Shown: positions 55,472 to 64,000 of the stretch, one piece after another
Numbering within the stretch: position 1 is the stretch's first letter
How the letters are laid out: every line of letters starts with the position of its first letter
The notes under the pieces: model-generated
Database searches by the model: none
Seen by the model: the letters and a program-made list of their open reading frames with translations, nothing else
Told to the model about the DNA's origin: nothing
Program-made: the position numbers and the translations under genes
DNA from: Pseudomonas fluorescens
GTDB taxonomy: Bacteria; Pseudomonadota; Gammaproteobacteria; Pseudomonadales; Pseudomonadaceae
DNA: 64,000 nt
Reading direction: 5' to 3'
Assembly (NCBI RefSeq): GCF_902497745.1
Contig: NZ_CABVHJ010000011.1
Span: forward strand, 62,001 to 126,000

Positions 55472-57046
55472 CTACCCCGGATGCGCCGCCGCCAAAAGCT
55501 CTTTGGTGTACGGATGCTGTGGCGCGTCGAACACATCATGGCTGGCGCCACGCTCGACCACTTTGCCGTCCTTGATCACGATCATGTCGTGGGCCAGAGC
55601 GCGCACCACCGCCAGATCGTGGCTGATGAACAGATAGGTCAAACCGTGTTTTTCCTGAAGCTGACGGAGCAGGGCGACCACTTGTTTCTGCACCGTGCGA
55701 TCCAGCGCTGAAGTCGGCTCGTCGAGCAGAATCAGCGCCGGTTTCAGCACCAGTGCCCGCGCGATAGCAATGCGCTGGCGCTGGCCACCGGAGAATTCGT
55801 GTGGGTAGCGATGGCGACTCTCGGGATCGAGGCCGACTTCTTTAAGCACGCGGATCACTTGTTCGTCGCACTCATCGGCGGTCGACTCGCAGTGCACTTC
55901 CAGGCCTTCGCTGATGATCTGCGCGACCGACATGCGCGGGCTGAGACTGCCGAACGGGTCCTGAAACACCACCTGCATCTGTCGGCGCCACGGGCGCATC
56001 TGTTTCTGATTGAGGCCGTCGAGCGCTTCACCCTGAAAGCGGATACTGCCTTCGGAGTCGAGCAGACGCAGGATCGCCTGACCCAGCGTCGACTTGCCGG
56101 AACCAGACTCGCCGACGATGCCCAACGTCTTGCCGCGCTGGATACTCAGGCTGATGCCATCCACCGCCCGCAGGTACTGTTTGCGCTGGAACAGACCGCC
56201 ACCGACGACGAACTCAACCTTCAGATCATCCACTTCCAGCACGTTTTCGCGCTCATCCCGGGGCAGGGCTTCACCTTCGGGTTCGGCGTTGAGCAGCACG
56301 CAGCTATAAGGATGCTTCGGCTCGGTAAACAGGGTTTCGCAGGGCGCCTGTTCGACGATTTCCCCGGCCTTCATCACGCACACGCGTTGAGCAATGCTGC
56401 GCACCAGATTGAGATCATGGCTGATCAGCAGCAGCGACATGCCCAAGCGCTGTTGCAGGGATTTGAGCAGCAGCAGGATCTTGCGCTGCACCGTCACGTC
56501 GAGTGCGGTGGTCGGCTCATCGGCGATCAACAGCTCGGGTTCGCAGGCCAGGGCCATGGCGATCATCACCCGTTGCCGTTGTCCGCCAGAGAGCTGATGG
56601 GGATAGGCCTTGAGCCGTTCCTTGGGTTTCTGAATACCCACCAGTCCCAGCAGTTCGAGGATCCGCGCCTGCGCCGCTTTGCCGCCAAGACCTCGGTGCA
56701 ACAGCAGGGTTTCGCCAATCTGTTTTTCGATGGTGTGCAGCGGATTGAGCGAGGTCATCGGCTCCTGAAAGATCATCGCGATACGGTTGCCGCGCAATTC
56801 GCGCAAGACCTTGGGATCGGCGCCGATCAGTTCCTGTCCGCGATAGCGAATGCTGCCGGTGGTTTGCGCTTCACTTTCCGGCAGCAATTGCAGAATCGAA
56901 TGAGCGGTTACCGATTTGCCTGAGCCCGACTCGCCAACCAGGGCCAGACATTCGCCGGGGCGAATGTCCAGGCACAGGTCGCGCACCACGCTCTGGCCAT
57001 GGAAGGCAACGTTGAGGTTACGGATTTCAATCAGGTTGTCAGTCAT
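55472..57046 (-). CDS. yejF: Peptide ABC transporter ATPase with two nucleotide-binding domains, YejF-like (copy 2)
   Basis: Dual-domain ATPase of 524 residues, the same length as copy 1. Walker A GESGSGKS occurs near residues 38 and 312, signatures LSGGQRQRV and FSGGQRQRI near 152 and 418. The linker between the two halves (ENVLEVDDLKVEFVVGGGLFQRKQYL) differs from copy 1. The ATG at 57046 is chosen over a GTG two codons upstream. Last gene of a complete yejA-B-E-F operon; the nine-base gap to yejE implies co-translation. Confidence 0.93.
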   Translation of the reverse strand: MTDNLIEIRNLNVAFHGQSVVRDLCLDIRPGECLALVGESGSGKSVTAHSILQLLPESEAQTTGSIRYRGQELIGADPKVLRELRGNRIAMIFQEPMTSLNPLHTIEKQIGETLLLHRGLGGKAAQARILELLGLVGIQKPKERLKAYPHQLSGGQRQRVMIAMALACEPELLIADEPTTALDVTVQRKILLLLKSLQQRLGMSLLLISHDLNLVRSIAQRVCVMKAGEIVEQAPCETLFTEPKHPYSCVLLNAEPEGEALPRDERENVLEVDDLKVEFVVGGGLFQRKQYLRAVDGISLSIQRGKTLGIVGESGSGKSTLGQAILRLLDSEGSIRFQGEALDGLNQKQMRPWRRQMQVVFQDPFGSLSPRMSVAQIISEGLEVHCESTADECDEQVIRVLKEVGLDPESRHRYPHEFSGGQRQRIAIARALVLKPALILLDEPTSALDRTVQKQVVALLRQLQEKHGLTYLFISHDLAVVRALAHDMIVIKDGKVVERGASHDVFDAPQHPYTKELLAAAHPG

Positions 57047-57055
57047 GGTCACGCT

Positions 57056-58078
57056 TCAGGATCGAGGGTCGAATGCGTCACGCAACGCTTCGCCGATGAA
57101 TACCAATAAAGAAAGGATCAGCGCCAGGGCGAAAAATGCCGTCAATCCGAGCCACGGTGCTTGCAGGTTTTGTTTGCCCTGACCGATCAACTCACCCAGC
57201 GAAGCACTGCCGGCAGGCATGCCGAAACCGAGAAAATCCAGCGCGGTAAGGGTGGAAATCGCTCCGGTCAGAATGAATGGCAAATAGCTCAGTGTCGCGT
57301 TCATGGCGTTGGGCAGAATGTGCCGGAAAATCACTTTTCTGTCGCTCAGGCCCAGCGCACGCGCGGCTTTGACGTACTCCAGATTGCGTCCGCGCAGGAA
57401 CTCGGCGCGCACCACATCCACCAGTGCCAGCCATGAAAACAGCGCCATGATCCCCAACAGCCACCAGAAATTCGGTTCGACAAAACCGGAGAGGATGATC
57501 AACAGATACAACACCGGCAGCCCCGACCAGACTTCCAGCACGCGTTGCCCGAGCAAATCGACCCAGCCACCGTAGTAGCCCTGCAATGCCCCGGCGGCGA
57601 TGCCGATCAACGCGCTGACAAAGGTCAGCATCAAGGCAAACAGAATCGATACCCGTGCGCCGAAAATCACCCGTGCGAGCACATCCCGCGATTGATCGTC
57701 CGTGCCTAACCAGTTGACCGACGTCGGCGGGCTCGGCGCCGGTTTGTTGAGGTCGTAGTTCGGCGTGTCGTCACTGAACGGGATCGGCGGGAACAGCAGC
57801 CAGCCACCGTCCTTGCGAATCAGGTTCTGCACATAGTCGCTGCGATAATCCGCCTGGAACGGCAGTTGCCCGCCGAACTCCTGCTCGGTGTGTCGCTTGA
57901 ATACCGGGAAGTACCATTGGTCCTGATAGCTGACGACCAAGGGCTTGTCATTGGCGATCAACTCGCCACCCAATGTCAGCACGAACAGGCCGATGAATAG
58001 CCACAGCGACCACCAGCCGCGACGGTTTTTCTTGAAGCGCTCGAAGCGCCGACGTCCCAGAGGGGAAAGCTTGAACAT
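57056..58078 (-). CDS. yejE: Peptide ABC transporter permease, YejE-like (copy 2)
   Basis: Inner-membrane permease of 340 residues, matching copy 1 in length and in nearly all conserved blocks (NWLGTDDQSRDVLARVIFGA, GLPVLYLLIILSGFVEPNFW, and the EAA loop near 236-256). It differs mainly in the periplasmic insert (residues about 60-125), where contact with the binding protein is expected. The ATG overlaps the yejB stop (TGATG). Confidence 0.93.
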   Translation of the reverse strand: MFKLSPLGRRRFERFKKNRRGWWSLWLFIGLFVLTLGGELIANDKPLVVSYQDQWYFPVFKRHTEQEFGGQLPFQADYRSDYVQNLIRKDGGWLLFPPIPFSDDTPNYDLNKPAPSPPTSVNWLGTDDQSRDVLARVIFGARVSILFALMLTFVSALIGIAAGALQGYYGGWVDLLGQRVLEVWSGLPVLYLLIILSGFVEPNFWWLLGIMALFSWLALVDVVRAEFLRGRNLEYVKAARALGLSDRKVIFRHILPNAMNATLSYLPFILTGAISTLTALDFLGFGMPAGSASLGELIGQGKQNLQAPWLGLTAFFALALILSLLVFIGEALRDAFDPRS

Positions 58079-59139
58079 CAGGCGTTCCTCGCGGCGAAGT
58101 CGATACGTGGATCGACCAGCGTGTAGCACAGGTCGCCCACCAGTTTTATCAGCAGGCCGAACAGGGTGAAGATGAACAACGAACCGAACACCACCGGGTA
58201 GTCCCGCGAAACCGCGGCTTCGTAGCTCATGCGCCCGAGACCGTCGAGGGAGAAGATCACTTCGATCAGCAACGAGCCGGCGAAGAACACACTGATAAAT
58301 GCCTGCGGGATACCGGAAACCACCAGCAGCATCGCATTGCGGAATACATGGCCGTAGAGCACACGGCGTTCGCTCAGGCCTTTGGCGCGGGCGGTTACCA
58401 CGTATTGGCGAGTGATTTCATTGAGAAACGAGTTTTTGGTCAGGATCGTCAGCGTGGCGAAACCACCGATCACCAGCGCCGTCACCGGCAGCACCAGGTG
58501 CCAGAAGTAGTCGGCAATCTTGCCGAGTGTCGACAGCGATTCGAAGTTGTCCGAGACCAGGCCACGCACCGGAAACCAGTTCAGCGACGTGCCGCCGGCA
58601 AACACCACGATCAGGAACATCGCAAACAGAAACGCCGGCATCGCGTAGCCGATAATGATCGCCGTGCTGCTCCAGATATCGAAATGACTGCCATGATGCA
58701 CGGCCTTGCGGATCCCCAGCGGAATCGAGACCAGATAGGTGATCAGCGTCGCCCACAACCCGAGGGAAATGGTCACCGGCATTTTTTCCAGGATCAGATC
58801 GGTGACTGTCGCGCCACGGAAAAAGCTTTTGCCGAAATCCAGATGCGCGTAGTTCTTCAGCATCAGCCACAGGCGTTCGTGGGCCGGTTTGTCGAAACCG
58901 TACTGTTTTTCGATGTCCTTGATCAGTTGCGGATCGAGACCGCGACTGGCGCGGGAGGTGCCGCTCATGGTTTCGCTGGCGCCGCCGCCGACACTCGCGC
59001 CGCCGATGCCCTGCAGGTGGGCGATGGCCTGTTCTACCGGGCCACCGGGCGCGGCTTGAATGATCACGAAATTGACCAGCAGAATGATCACCAGCGTCGG
59101 GATGATCAGCAGCAATCGCCGCAGTATGTAACCCCACAT
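58078..59139 (-). CDS. yejB: Peptide ABC transporter permease, YejB-like (copy 2)
   Basis: Inner-membrane permease of 353 residues, one shorter than copy 1, with the same MWGYxLRRLLLIxPTL start and TARAKGLSERRVLYGHVFRN EAA loop (about 248-268). The ATG overlaps the stop of the binding-protein gene by one base, which fixes the start; longer forms would read into yejA. Together with yejE it forms the membrane channel. Confidence 0.93.
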   Translation of the reverse strand: MWGYILRRLLLIIPTLVIILLVNFVIIQAAPGGPVEQAIAHLQGIGGASVGGGASETMSGTSRASRGLDPQLIKDIEKQYGFDKPAHERLWLMLKNYAHLDFGKSFFRGATVTDLILEKMPVTISLGLWATLITYLVSIPLGIRKAVHHGSHFDIWSSTAIIIGYAMPAFLFAMFLIVVFAGGTSLNWFPVRGLVSDNFESLSTLGKIADYFWHLVLPVTALVIGGFATLTILTKNSFLNEITRQYVVTARAKGLSERRVLYGHVFRNAMLLVVSGIPQAFISVFFAGSLLIEVIFSLDGLGRMSYEAAVSRDYPVVFGSLFIFTLFGLLIKLVGDLCYTLVDPRIDFAARNA

Positions 59140-61007
59140 CAGTGCGGCCCTCCGGGTCTGCCACGGGCGATTTTTTCGGCGGTCATCTGCTGATTGGTCA
59201 GTGGTGTGCTGCTTATTTCCCACCAGCTCTCGATGGCTTCGTCATTGCTGGCTTGCACCGACGGTATGCCGAAACGGTTCCACCAGACGGTCGAGGTGCC
59301 CGGCGGATAGTAGTTGGGAATCCAGTAGTAGTTCCATTGCAGCACCCGATCCAGAGCATGCGCGTAATGCAGCATGTCGGACTGGGTTGAGGCGCGAATC
59401 AGGCCGTTGATCAGCGTATCCACCGCCGGGTTTTTCAACACCATGTAGTTGTTCGCGCCCGGGTCGTTGGCCGATGCGGAAGCAAAGTAATTGAGCAACT
59501 CGCCTCCCGGCGAAGTGCTGACCGGGTAGCCTGTGACGATCATGTCGTAGTCACGGCTCATCAGGCGATTGACGTATTGCGAGGAGTCGATGCGGCGAAT
59601 GTTCATGTCGATGCCGATCTGTTTCAGGGTGCGTTTGTACGGCAGCAGCAAGCGATCCATGCCGTTCTGGCTGACCAGGAAGGTGAAGGTCAGCGGCTCG
59701 CCCTGGGCATTCACCAGTTGATCGCCATCCGGTTTCCAGCCAGCCTGTTCGAGCAATTCGAGGGCTTGCAATTGTTTGTCGCGGATCAGGCCGCTGCCGT
59801 CGGTTTTCGGCGCTTCAAAGACTTTGCTGAAGACTTCATCGGGAACCTGGCCGCGCAGCGGTTCGAGGATTTTCAGTTCCTGTGCATCGGGCAATTCGCT
59901 TGCCGCCAGTGGCGTGTTGGAAAAGTAGCTCTGCTGACGGATATACATGCCGCGCATCATCTGCCGGTTGCTCCATTCGAAGTCCCAGAGCATGGCCAGG
60001 GCCTGGCGCACACGGCGATCGGCGAATACCGGTTTTTGCAGGTTGAACACAAACCCCTGCGCCGACTGCGGCGCCTCGGTGGCCAGATGAGCTTTTTGCA
60101 GGCGCCCGTCGCGCAGTGCGGGGCTGTCGTAGCCGATCGAGTAGCCGGTGGCCGAGAACTCGCGGTTGTAGTCATAGGCACCACCGCGCAGCACTTGCCG
60201 AGCGACGTCGGTATCACCGAAGTACTCGATGCTGAAATGATCGAAATTGTAGAGGCCGCGACTGACCGGCAAGTCTTTGCCCCACCAGTCGGCGTTGCGC
60301 TCAAAGGTGATGCTGCGCCCCGAATCGACTTTGCCGACTCGATAGGGGCCGCTGCCCAGTGGCGGTTCATAGCCGCCACCTCCGGCGAAATCGCGGCTCT
60401 TCCACCAATGCTCGGGAAATACCGGAAGGGTCGCGACGTCCAGGGGCAGGGTGCGGTTTTCATTGCTCTTGAAGTCGAACCGCACGGTCAACGGGCCTTC
60501 CACTTCGACGCCTTTGACGTCAGCAAACTGGGTGCGATAACGCAGGCTGCCCTGGGTCATCAATAAATCGTAGGTGTAGCGTACGTCTTCGGCGGTAATT
60601 GGCTTGCCATCGGCGAAGCGTGCCTTGGGATTGATGAAGAACCGCAGCGACAGACCATCGTCCGAGCGCTCCATCTTTTGCGCAACCAGGCCATAGACGG
60701 TGTAAGGCTCGTCCAGCGAGCGCTGGGCCAGTGGCGAATAAAGCAAGCCATCGATCTGCGTGACGCCGATGCCTTTGTCTATATAAGGAAGGACATGGTC
60801 GAAGTGGCCGATCTCGATGGCCGAGCGACGCATCGTCCCACCTTTGGGCGCTTGCAGGTTGGTGTAGTCGAAGTGGCTGAAACCGGCAGGGTACTTGGCA
60901 GGTTCGCCGTAAACGGTCAGCGCGTGTTGCGGTGCAGCGCTCGCGCCAGCGGCACCTGTCAGCAGGGCGAGGGCGGTGAGCATCAATGTGGGGAAAACCA
61001 GTCGCAT
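59139..61007 (-). CDS. yejA: Periplasmic peptide-binding protein, YejA-like
   Basis: Family 5 (DppA/OppA-like) solute-binding protein of 622 residues. A signal peptide (about 1-27, ending AGASAAPQ) is followed by HALTVYGEPAKYPAGFSHFDYTN, a start typical of YejA-type proteins, and the SBP_bac_5 core, including ITAEDVRYTYDLLM (about 128-141). It captures peptides in the periplasm and hands them to YejBE. It heads the operon; the corresponding gene for copy 1 is not inside the window. Confidence 0.92.
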   Translation of the reverse strand: MRLVFPTLMLTALALLTGAAGASAAPQHALTVYGEPAKYPAGFSHFDYTNLQAPKGGTMRRSAIEIGHFDHVLPYIDKGIGVTQIDGLLYSPLAQRSLDEPYTVYGLVAQKMERSDDGLSLRFFINPKARFADGKPITAEDVRYTYDLLMTQGSLRYRTQFADVKGVEVEGPLTVRFDFKSNENRTLPLDVATLPVFPEHWWKSRDFAGGGGYEPPLGSGPYRVGKVDSGRSITFERNADWWGKDLPVSRGLYNFDHFSIEYFGDTDVARQVLRGGAYDYNREFSATGYSIGYDSPALRDGRLQKAHLATEAPQSAQGFVFNLQKPVFADRRVRQALAMLWDFEWSNRQMMRGMYIRQQSYFSNTPLAASELPDAQELKILEPLRGQVPDEVFSKVFEAPKTDGSGLIRDKQLQALELLEQAGWKPDGDQLVNAQGEPLTFTFLVSQNGMDRLLLPYKRTLKQIGIDMNIRRIDSSQYVNRLMSRDYDMIVTGYPVSTSPGGELLNYFASASANDPGANNYMVLKNPAVDTLINGLIRASTQSDMLHYAHALDRVLQWNYYWIPNYYPPGTSTVWWNRFGIPSVQASNDEAIESWWEISSTPLTNQQMTAEKIARGRPGGPH

Positions 61008-61140
61008 TGTCAGCCTTGGAACCGGGAAATCGATAAGCGCAAGTTGTACGCGAGAGGCGCGTCAGTCGCCAGCCGTATATGTAACTGAAACACAACGGCC
61101 CACCAGAAGGCGGGCCGTTGGTAAACAATCAGGCGACGGA

Positions 61141-61422
61141 TCAGTCCTGACGGCTGGTGACTTCCAGCAGGTGATAACCGAACTGAGTCTTCACCGGACC
61201 TTGCACAACGTTGATTGGCGCGCTGAAGACCACGGTGTCGAATTCCTTGACCATCTGGCCAGGACCGAACGAGCCCAGGTCGCCGCCCTGACGGCTGGAC
61301 GGGCAGGTGGAGTTGGCTTTGGCGACTTCGGCGAAATCAGCGCCGCCTTCGATCTGGGTCTTGAGTTCGTTGCACTTGTCTTCGCTGGCAACAAGGATGT
61401 GGCGGGCAGTGGCTTTAGCCAT
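61141..61422 (-). CDS. PpiC-type peptidyl-prolyl isomerase (parvulin), second copy
   Basis: Parvulin of 93 residues: ARHILVASEDKCNELKTQI, STCPSSRQGGDLGSFGPGQMV and GPVKTQFGYHLLEV give the full PpiC domain. It resembles E. coli PpiC more closely than the 41349 copy does. The ATG at 61422 (MAKATARHILV) follows GGAGAG. Cytoplasmic and monocistronic. Confidence 0.94.
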   Translation of the reverse strand: MAKATARHILVASEDKCNELKTQIEGGADFAEVAKANSTCPSSRQGGDLGSFGPGQMVKEFDTVVFSAPINVVQGPVKTQFGYHLLEVTSRQD

Positions 61423-61519
61423 GGGGAAACTCTCCAATCTATTTCAGTAAAGTGTGGAGCCTACCGGATTCAGTGGGCGAATTCTCGGCAAAGTTCCTTT
61501 CGATTGTCCGTGGCTTTGA

Positions 61520-62389
61520 TCAGAGATTCGCGGCGCACAGACGTTCGGCATGTTCAACATACAGCCCAATCGGATCGGGCACAGGCGTGACGGGACTGGC
61601 TGTGCGGCGCAGGCTGCCCAGATGGTCCAGCGGATAGTCGGAGCGGATCACCTGTCCCAAGTGAGAGCTGAAGCGGCCGACGAAGCCATCGTTCTGCTGC
61701 GTCTCGGTCATGAAATATTGCGACAGTGCATGGCAAATGTGCTGGGCGGGATCGAGTGTCGACGGGTTGTTTGCCGGCAGGACGCCGCTCCACGAGTAAT
61801 AACGCACACCGTTGACCTGTTCCGGGCCGTGTCCGCCCCAGGTCCTGGGCAGGCCCTGCGGAAATTTGTCGTTGAAGTCGCCCACTCCTTCGGTCGTCAG
61901 CGCATTGAGCGCCGCCAGCGCGTTCTGCGGCAACGTCATGCTGCCGCTGAGCAATGAAAGGAAGTTGGCAAACAGCGTCGCGACGTTCTGTGCGACAGCC
62001 TCCGGCAGGCGCCCGGGTACCAATGCCTTGCGCAGAAAATCAGCCAGTTCCGAACCGTGGTTCGGCCCGCTGACGGAAGTCACCGAGGCGACGGCGTGTG
62101 GTGCAAGCGCAGCAGCATATCGAGCGGCCAGTGCTCCCTGACTGTGTCCGATGAGGTTGACTTTGTCGGCACCTGTGCCACGCAGCACACGATCAATCTG
62201 TGCAAGCAGTTGCTCACCCCTTGTTTCGTTTTTGTGGGTAGCAGAAAGGTGCGGAACAAACACTCGGCTGCCGGCCGTTTTCAAGGCGTCCTTTACATCA
62301 TGGAACAGCTCGAAATGACCGATGCGCTCGAATCCGAACAGGCCGTGTACCAACAGGATGGGATAGCGAGTTGAAGCATTCCGTTGCAT
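61520..62389 (-). CDS. Triacylglycerol lipase-like alpha/beta hydrolase
   Basis: Lipase of 289 residues of the Pseudomonas family I group. The oxyanion-hole HG is in YPILLVHGLFGFERIG (about 10-25), the nucleophile elbow is GHSQG (Ser about 83), the acid is probably in NPSTLDPAQ and the catalytic histidine in QNDGFVGRFSSHLGQVI. Unlike LipA/LipC it has no signal peptide, and there is no foldase (lif) gene. The ATG at 62389 follows AAAGGTAAG. Probably intracellular, or exported in an unusual way; substrate not determined. Confidence 0.88.
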   Translation of the reverse strand: MQRNASTRYPILLVHGLFGFERIGHFELFHDVKDALKTAGSRVFVPHLSATHKNETRGEQLLAQIDRVLRGTGADKVNLIGHSQGALAARYAAALAPHAVASVTSVSGPNHGSELADFLRKALVPGRLPEAVAQNVATLFANFLSLLSGSMTLPQNALAALNALTTEGVGDFNDKFPQGLPRTWGGHGPEQVNGVRYYSWSGVLPANNPSTLDPAQHICHALSQYFMTETQQNDGFVGRFSSHLGQVIRSDYPLDHLGSLRRTASPVTPVPDPIGLYVEHAERLCAANL

Positions 62390-62679
62390 GTTCTTACCTT
62401 TTTCACAGAAGTTCATCGGGGAATCCGGTGGCCACTCTAAAACACTCATCTCGTTGAAGAAGTAGGAAGAGACTTCTCTTGGCCGATGAATCTGGACTAG
62501 GACTTGTACGAATTTTCAGATACTTATGAAATCCGAATCGGAACTTGCAGCCATCTATCGCTAGGTTGATCGCGTTTTTGTGCAGTTTGCCTACCGAGTT
62601 CGATGCCTTTGCCGAGTGCGTGCGGCGGAGCCGGCTGACATCGGAAATGTGAGGGTTAGCGTTCAATGTTGGTTGTCGA

Positions 62680-62704
62680 CGCCGCCCACGAAGCGGCGTT
62701 TTTT
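62680..62704 (+). terminator. Intrinsic-terminator-like hairpin in the leader of the repeat-protein gene
   Basis: CGCCGC-ccacgaa-GCGGCG followed by six Ts, ending 19 bases before the ATG at 62724. It could end a short leader transcript or act as an attenuator. The preceding part of the 334-base gap (62390-62679) shows no gene or clear signal. Confidence 0.65.
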
Positions 62705-62723
62705 CCAAGGAATGGAGGCACTA

Positions 62724-63536
62724 ATGAACACGCACGAAGTCGAGTTTTGCTACCGGATGCGCCACCACGTCAGTCCCTGTGTGGCGAGCGAACTGCTGCC
62801 AGCGGTCACCATCGATTCTCTGGAGGGAACGGTGCTGGATCCTTCGCTGGGCAAGGTCGTTATCCGAGTCGCTCCTTATCCAGACATGGCTTGCGGCGAT
62901 CAGTTGCTGTTGAGTTGGGAGGGCCTCGATATAGAGGGCTTTGCTTATCAGCATGAGATGGTCCGCCATGTCAGCGAAGCCCAGGTCGGCAAGGATGTCA
63001 TTTTCGTCATCAAGGGCATGCATATCGCGGCGCTGGATGGCGGTTCGCTGGAGATCCACTGGAAGTTGCGCAGTGCAGGAGTCGAGCTTGCGCTGTCTTC
63101 GCCTGTGCAATTGTCTGTCGGAGATACACGGTCGCAGTTGCTCGCACCGATTGTCGAGGGGCTGATCGGCGGGACTCTGGATCCGGCGCGAGTGACCGAA
63201 GGCACGCTTGTCGTGCTCCAGCCTTACGCCCGAATGGCTGTGGGAGATCGGATTACGTTGCAGTGGGGCGCAGATGCATTGCCGGCAACGTTCAGCGATT
63301 GCTTGAAGGTCGAAGCCTTTGCTGTCGCGGAGGTGTTGTCATTTTGGGTGGACGGGGCGCATATCGCTGAGCATCTTGGTGGCGAGGTGGTGGTGCGCTA
63401 TCGCGTCGAACAGTCCGATGGAACGGTTCGCGAATCCGAAGCTGCAAGGATTCTGGTCACCCCGTTTCTGCGTGGTGAGCTGGACGCTCCTGATGTGCTT
63501 GAGGCTGAAGATGGCGTGCTGCTGAAAGAGGATTAG
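62724..63536 (+). pseudogene. Repeat protein of unknown function, 5' part before an in-frame amber codon
   Basis: Codes for 270 residues of a protein built of beta-rich repeats of about 115 residues. Unit 1 (about 25-135) has SLEGTVLDPSLGKVVIRVAP ... MACGDQLLLSWEG. Unit 2 (about 138-245) has GLIGGTLDPARVTEGTLVVLQ ... MAVGDRITLQWGA. Unit 3 begins LDAPDVLEAEDGVLLKED and stops at TAG (63534-63536). The frame then continues without another stop to 63800, where unit 3 is completed. GGAGG precedes the ATG. I do not recognise the family, but its pattern suggests a tandem beta-sandwich surface or adhesion-like protein. No signal peptide. Confidence 0.7.
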
Positions 63537-63800
63537 ATCGATGGCGTCACCGTCGTGATGGGTAATGCTCAGACGCAGGAAGGTGAGTTGGTTTACCTCA
63601 AGTGCGACGGGGATCTTTTCAATCACCGGGATGACCGCGAAATCACTCCTGAGACGGCGGGAAAACCACTGATCTTTATCGTGCCGCATCGATTCTGGCG
63701 TGAGCACCATGGCACGACTGTGCGTGTGTCTTACACCGTTGAGCGTCTGGACGATGTCAGTCAGGAGTCAGCGGTGGCGCTGGTGCGAATGGAGGTTTAG
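63537..63800 (+). pseudogene. 3' part of the same repeat protein after the amber codon
   Basis: In the same frame as the preceding part, starting right after its TAG: IDGVTVVMGNAQTQEGELVYLKCDGD completes repeat unit 3, with GELVYLKCDGD standing where units 1 and 2 have GDQLLLSWEG and GDRITLQWGA, and HHGTTVRVSYTVER where they have the LEIHWKL and VVVRYRV strands. A GTG at 63555 could serve as a start for 81 residues but has no ribosome site. The full chain would be 358 codons with the amber at codon 271. Confidence 0.65.
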
Positions 63801-63811
63801 CGGCAGCGTCA

Positions 63812-63847
63812 CCTGCCCTCCGGATTGCAATCAATCAGGAGGGCAGG
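63812..63847. terminator. Hairpin between convergent genes
   Basis: CCTGCCCTCC / GGAGGGCAGG is a perfect 10-bp stem with a 16-base loop, between the repeat-protein gene and the convergent DAHP synthase gene. It lacks a clear T tract, so intrinsic termination is uncertain. Confidence 0.5.
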
Positions 63848-63855
63848 CCTGGCAA

Positions 63856-64000
63856 TCAGCCTTTGGCGTGTGCAGCAAGACGCTGCGCGGCGTCAAGGAG
63901 CAAGCGTTCCGTTGCGCTGAAACCGAGGCAGCCATCAGTAATCGAAATCCCGTAACGCAGGGATTCGCTCAGCGGTTGGCAACCTTCGAACAGGTGAGAC
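63856..64000 (-). CDS. 3-deoxy-7-phosphoheptulonate synthase, C-terminal end (partial)
   Basis: The last 47 codons of a gene that runs off the right edge of the window. The translation LFEGCQPLSESLRYGISITD ending in AAQRLAAHAKG is the C terminus of an AroF/G/H-type DAHP synthase, the first enzyme of the shikimate pathway. GISITDGCLGF is the family's characteristic late motif. Which isozyme it is cannot be told from this fragment. Confidence 0.88.
   Translation of the reverse strand, partial: SHLFEGCQPLSESLRYGISITDGCLGFSATERLLLDAAQRLAAHAKG

Overview
The window is a stretch of a Pseudomonas chromosome, most likely from the P. fluorescens group. The gene content fits this: NfuA, CysI with a DUF934 partner, aerobic cobalamin genes, fatty acid cis/trans isomerase, and a 3-hydroxybutyrate locus like that of P. 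aeruginosa PA1997-PA2005. So do the high GC and the many Pseudomonas REP hairpins of the GTGGGAGCGAGCCTGCTCGCGAA and CTGTAGGAGCTGCCG types. I saw no rRNA, tRNA, CRISPR array, integrase or complete insertion sequence.

Layout. 1-3.7 kb: yejB-yejE-yejF-like peptide ABC importer genes. 3.8-8.8 kb: small SCP2 protein, histidine phosphatase, SohB, DUF934 and CysI, and a 37-residue membrane peptide. 8.9-16.5 kb: periplasmic binding protein, DUF2970, MetH and Cti. 16.7-18.4 kb: acyltransferase and NfuA. 18.5-29.2 kb: a B12/cobalt region. Leftward cbtB-cbtA-cobE-cobM and rightward cobW-cobN-chlI/chlD each follow their own cobalamin riboswitch, with about 1 kb of nested repeats between them. 29.4-33.6 kb: phospholipase D-like protein, TerC/CorC-type membrane protein, thioredoxin. 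33.7-34.2 kb: a small beta-rich protein behind a lux-box-like palindrome. 34.4-41.2 kb: polar-solute ABC transporter, RidA, IclR regulator, DSD1-like PLP enzyme and a KDG-type sugar kinase, together consistent with D-glucosaminate/glucosamine catabolism. 41.3-45.4 kb: parvulin, multi-PAS hybrid histidine kinase, PilU-like ATPase. 45.6-49.3 kb: one 1229-residue toxin-like protein of atypical composition. 49.3-55.3 kb: acetoacetate/3-hydroxybutyrate operon with its sigma-54 regulator. 55.5-61.0 kb: a second, complete yejA-B-E-F set. 61.1-64 kb: second parvulin, lipase, a repeat protein split by an amber codon, and the 3' end of a DAHP synthase gene.

How it fits together. The centre of the window handles cobalt and B12: uptake (CbtAB), ring synthesis (CobM, CobE), metallochaperone (CobW) and chelatase (CobN with ChlI/ChlD). 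MetH, a B12-dependent enzyme, lies nearby. Most striking is the chlI/chlD junction: an A AAA AAG heptamer, five bases, then a perfect 14-bp stem. This is a textbook -1 frameshift signal that would make two chelatase subunits from one gene. Other notable points are a REP doublet translated in frame inside cobN, twin palindromic activator sites separated by a REP upstream of the 3-hydroxybutyrate operon, a degenerate zinc-protease-like C terminus in the 1229-residue protein, and a single amber codon that splits a three-repeat protein.
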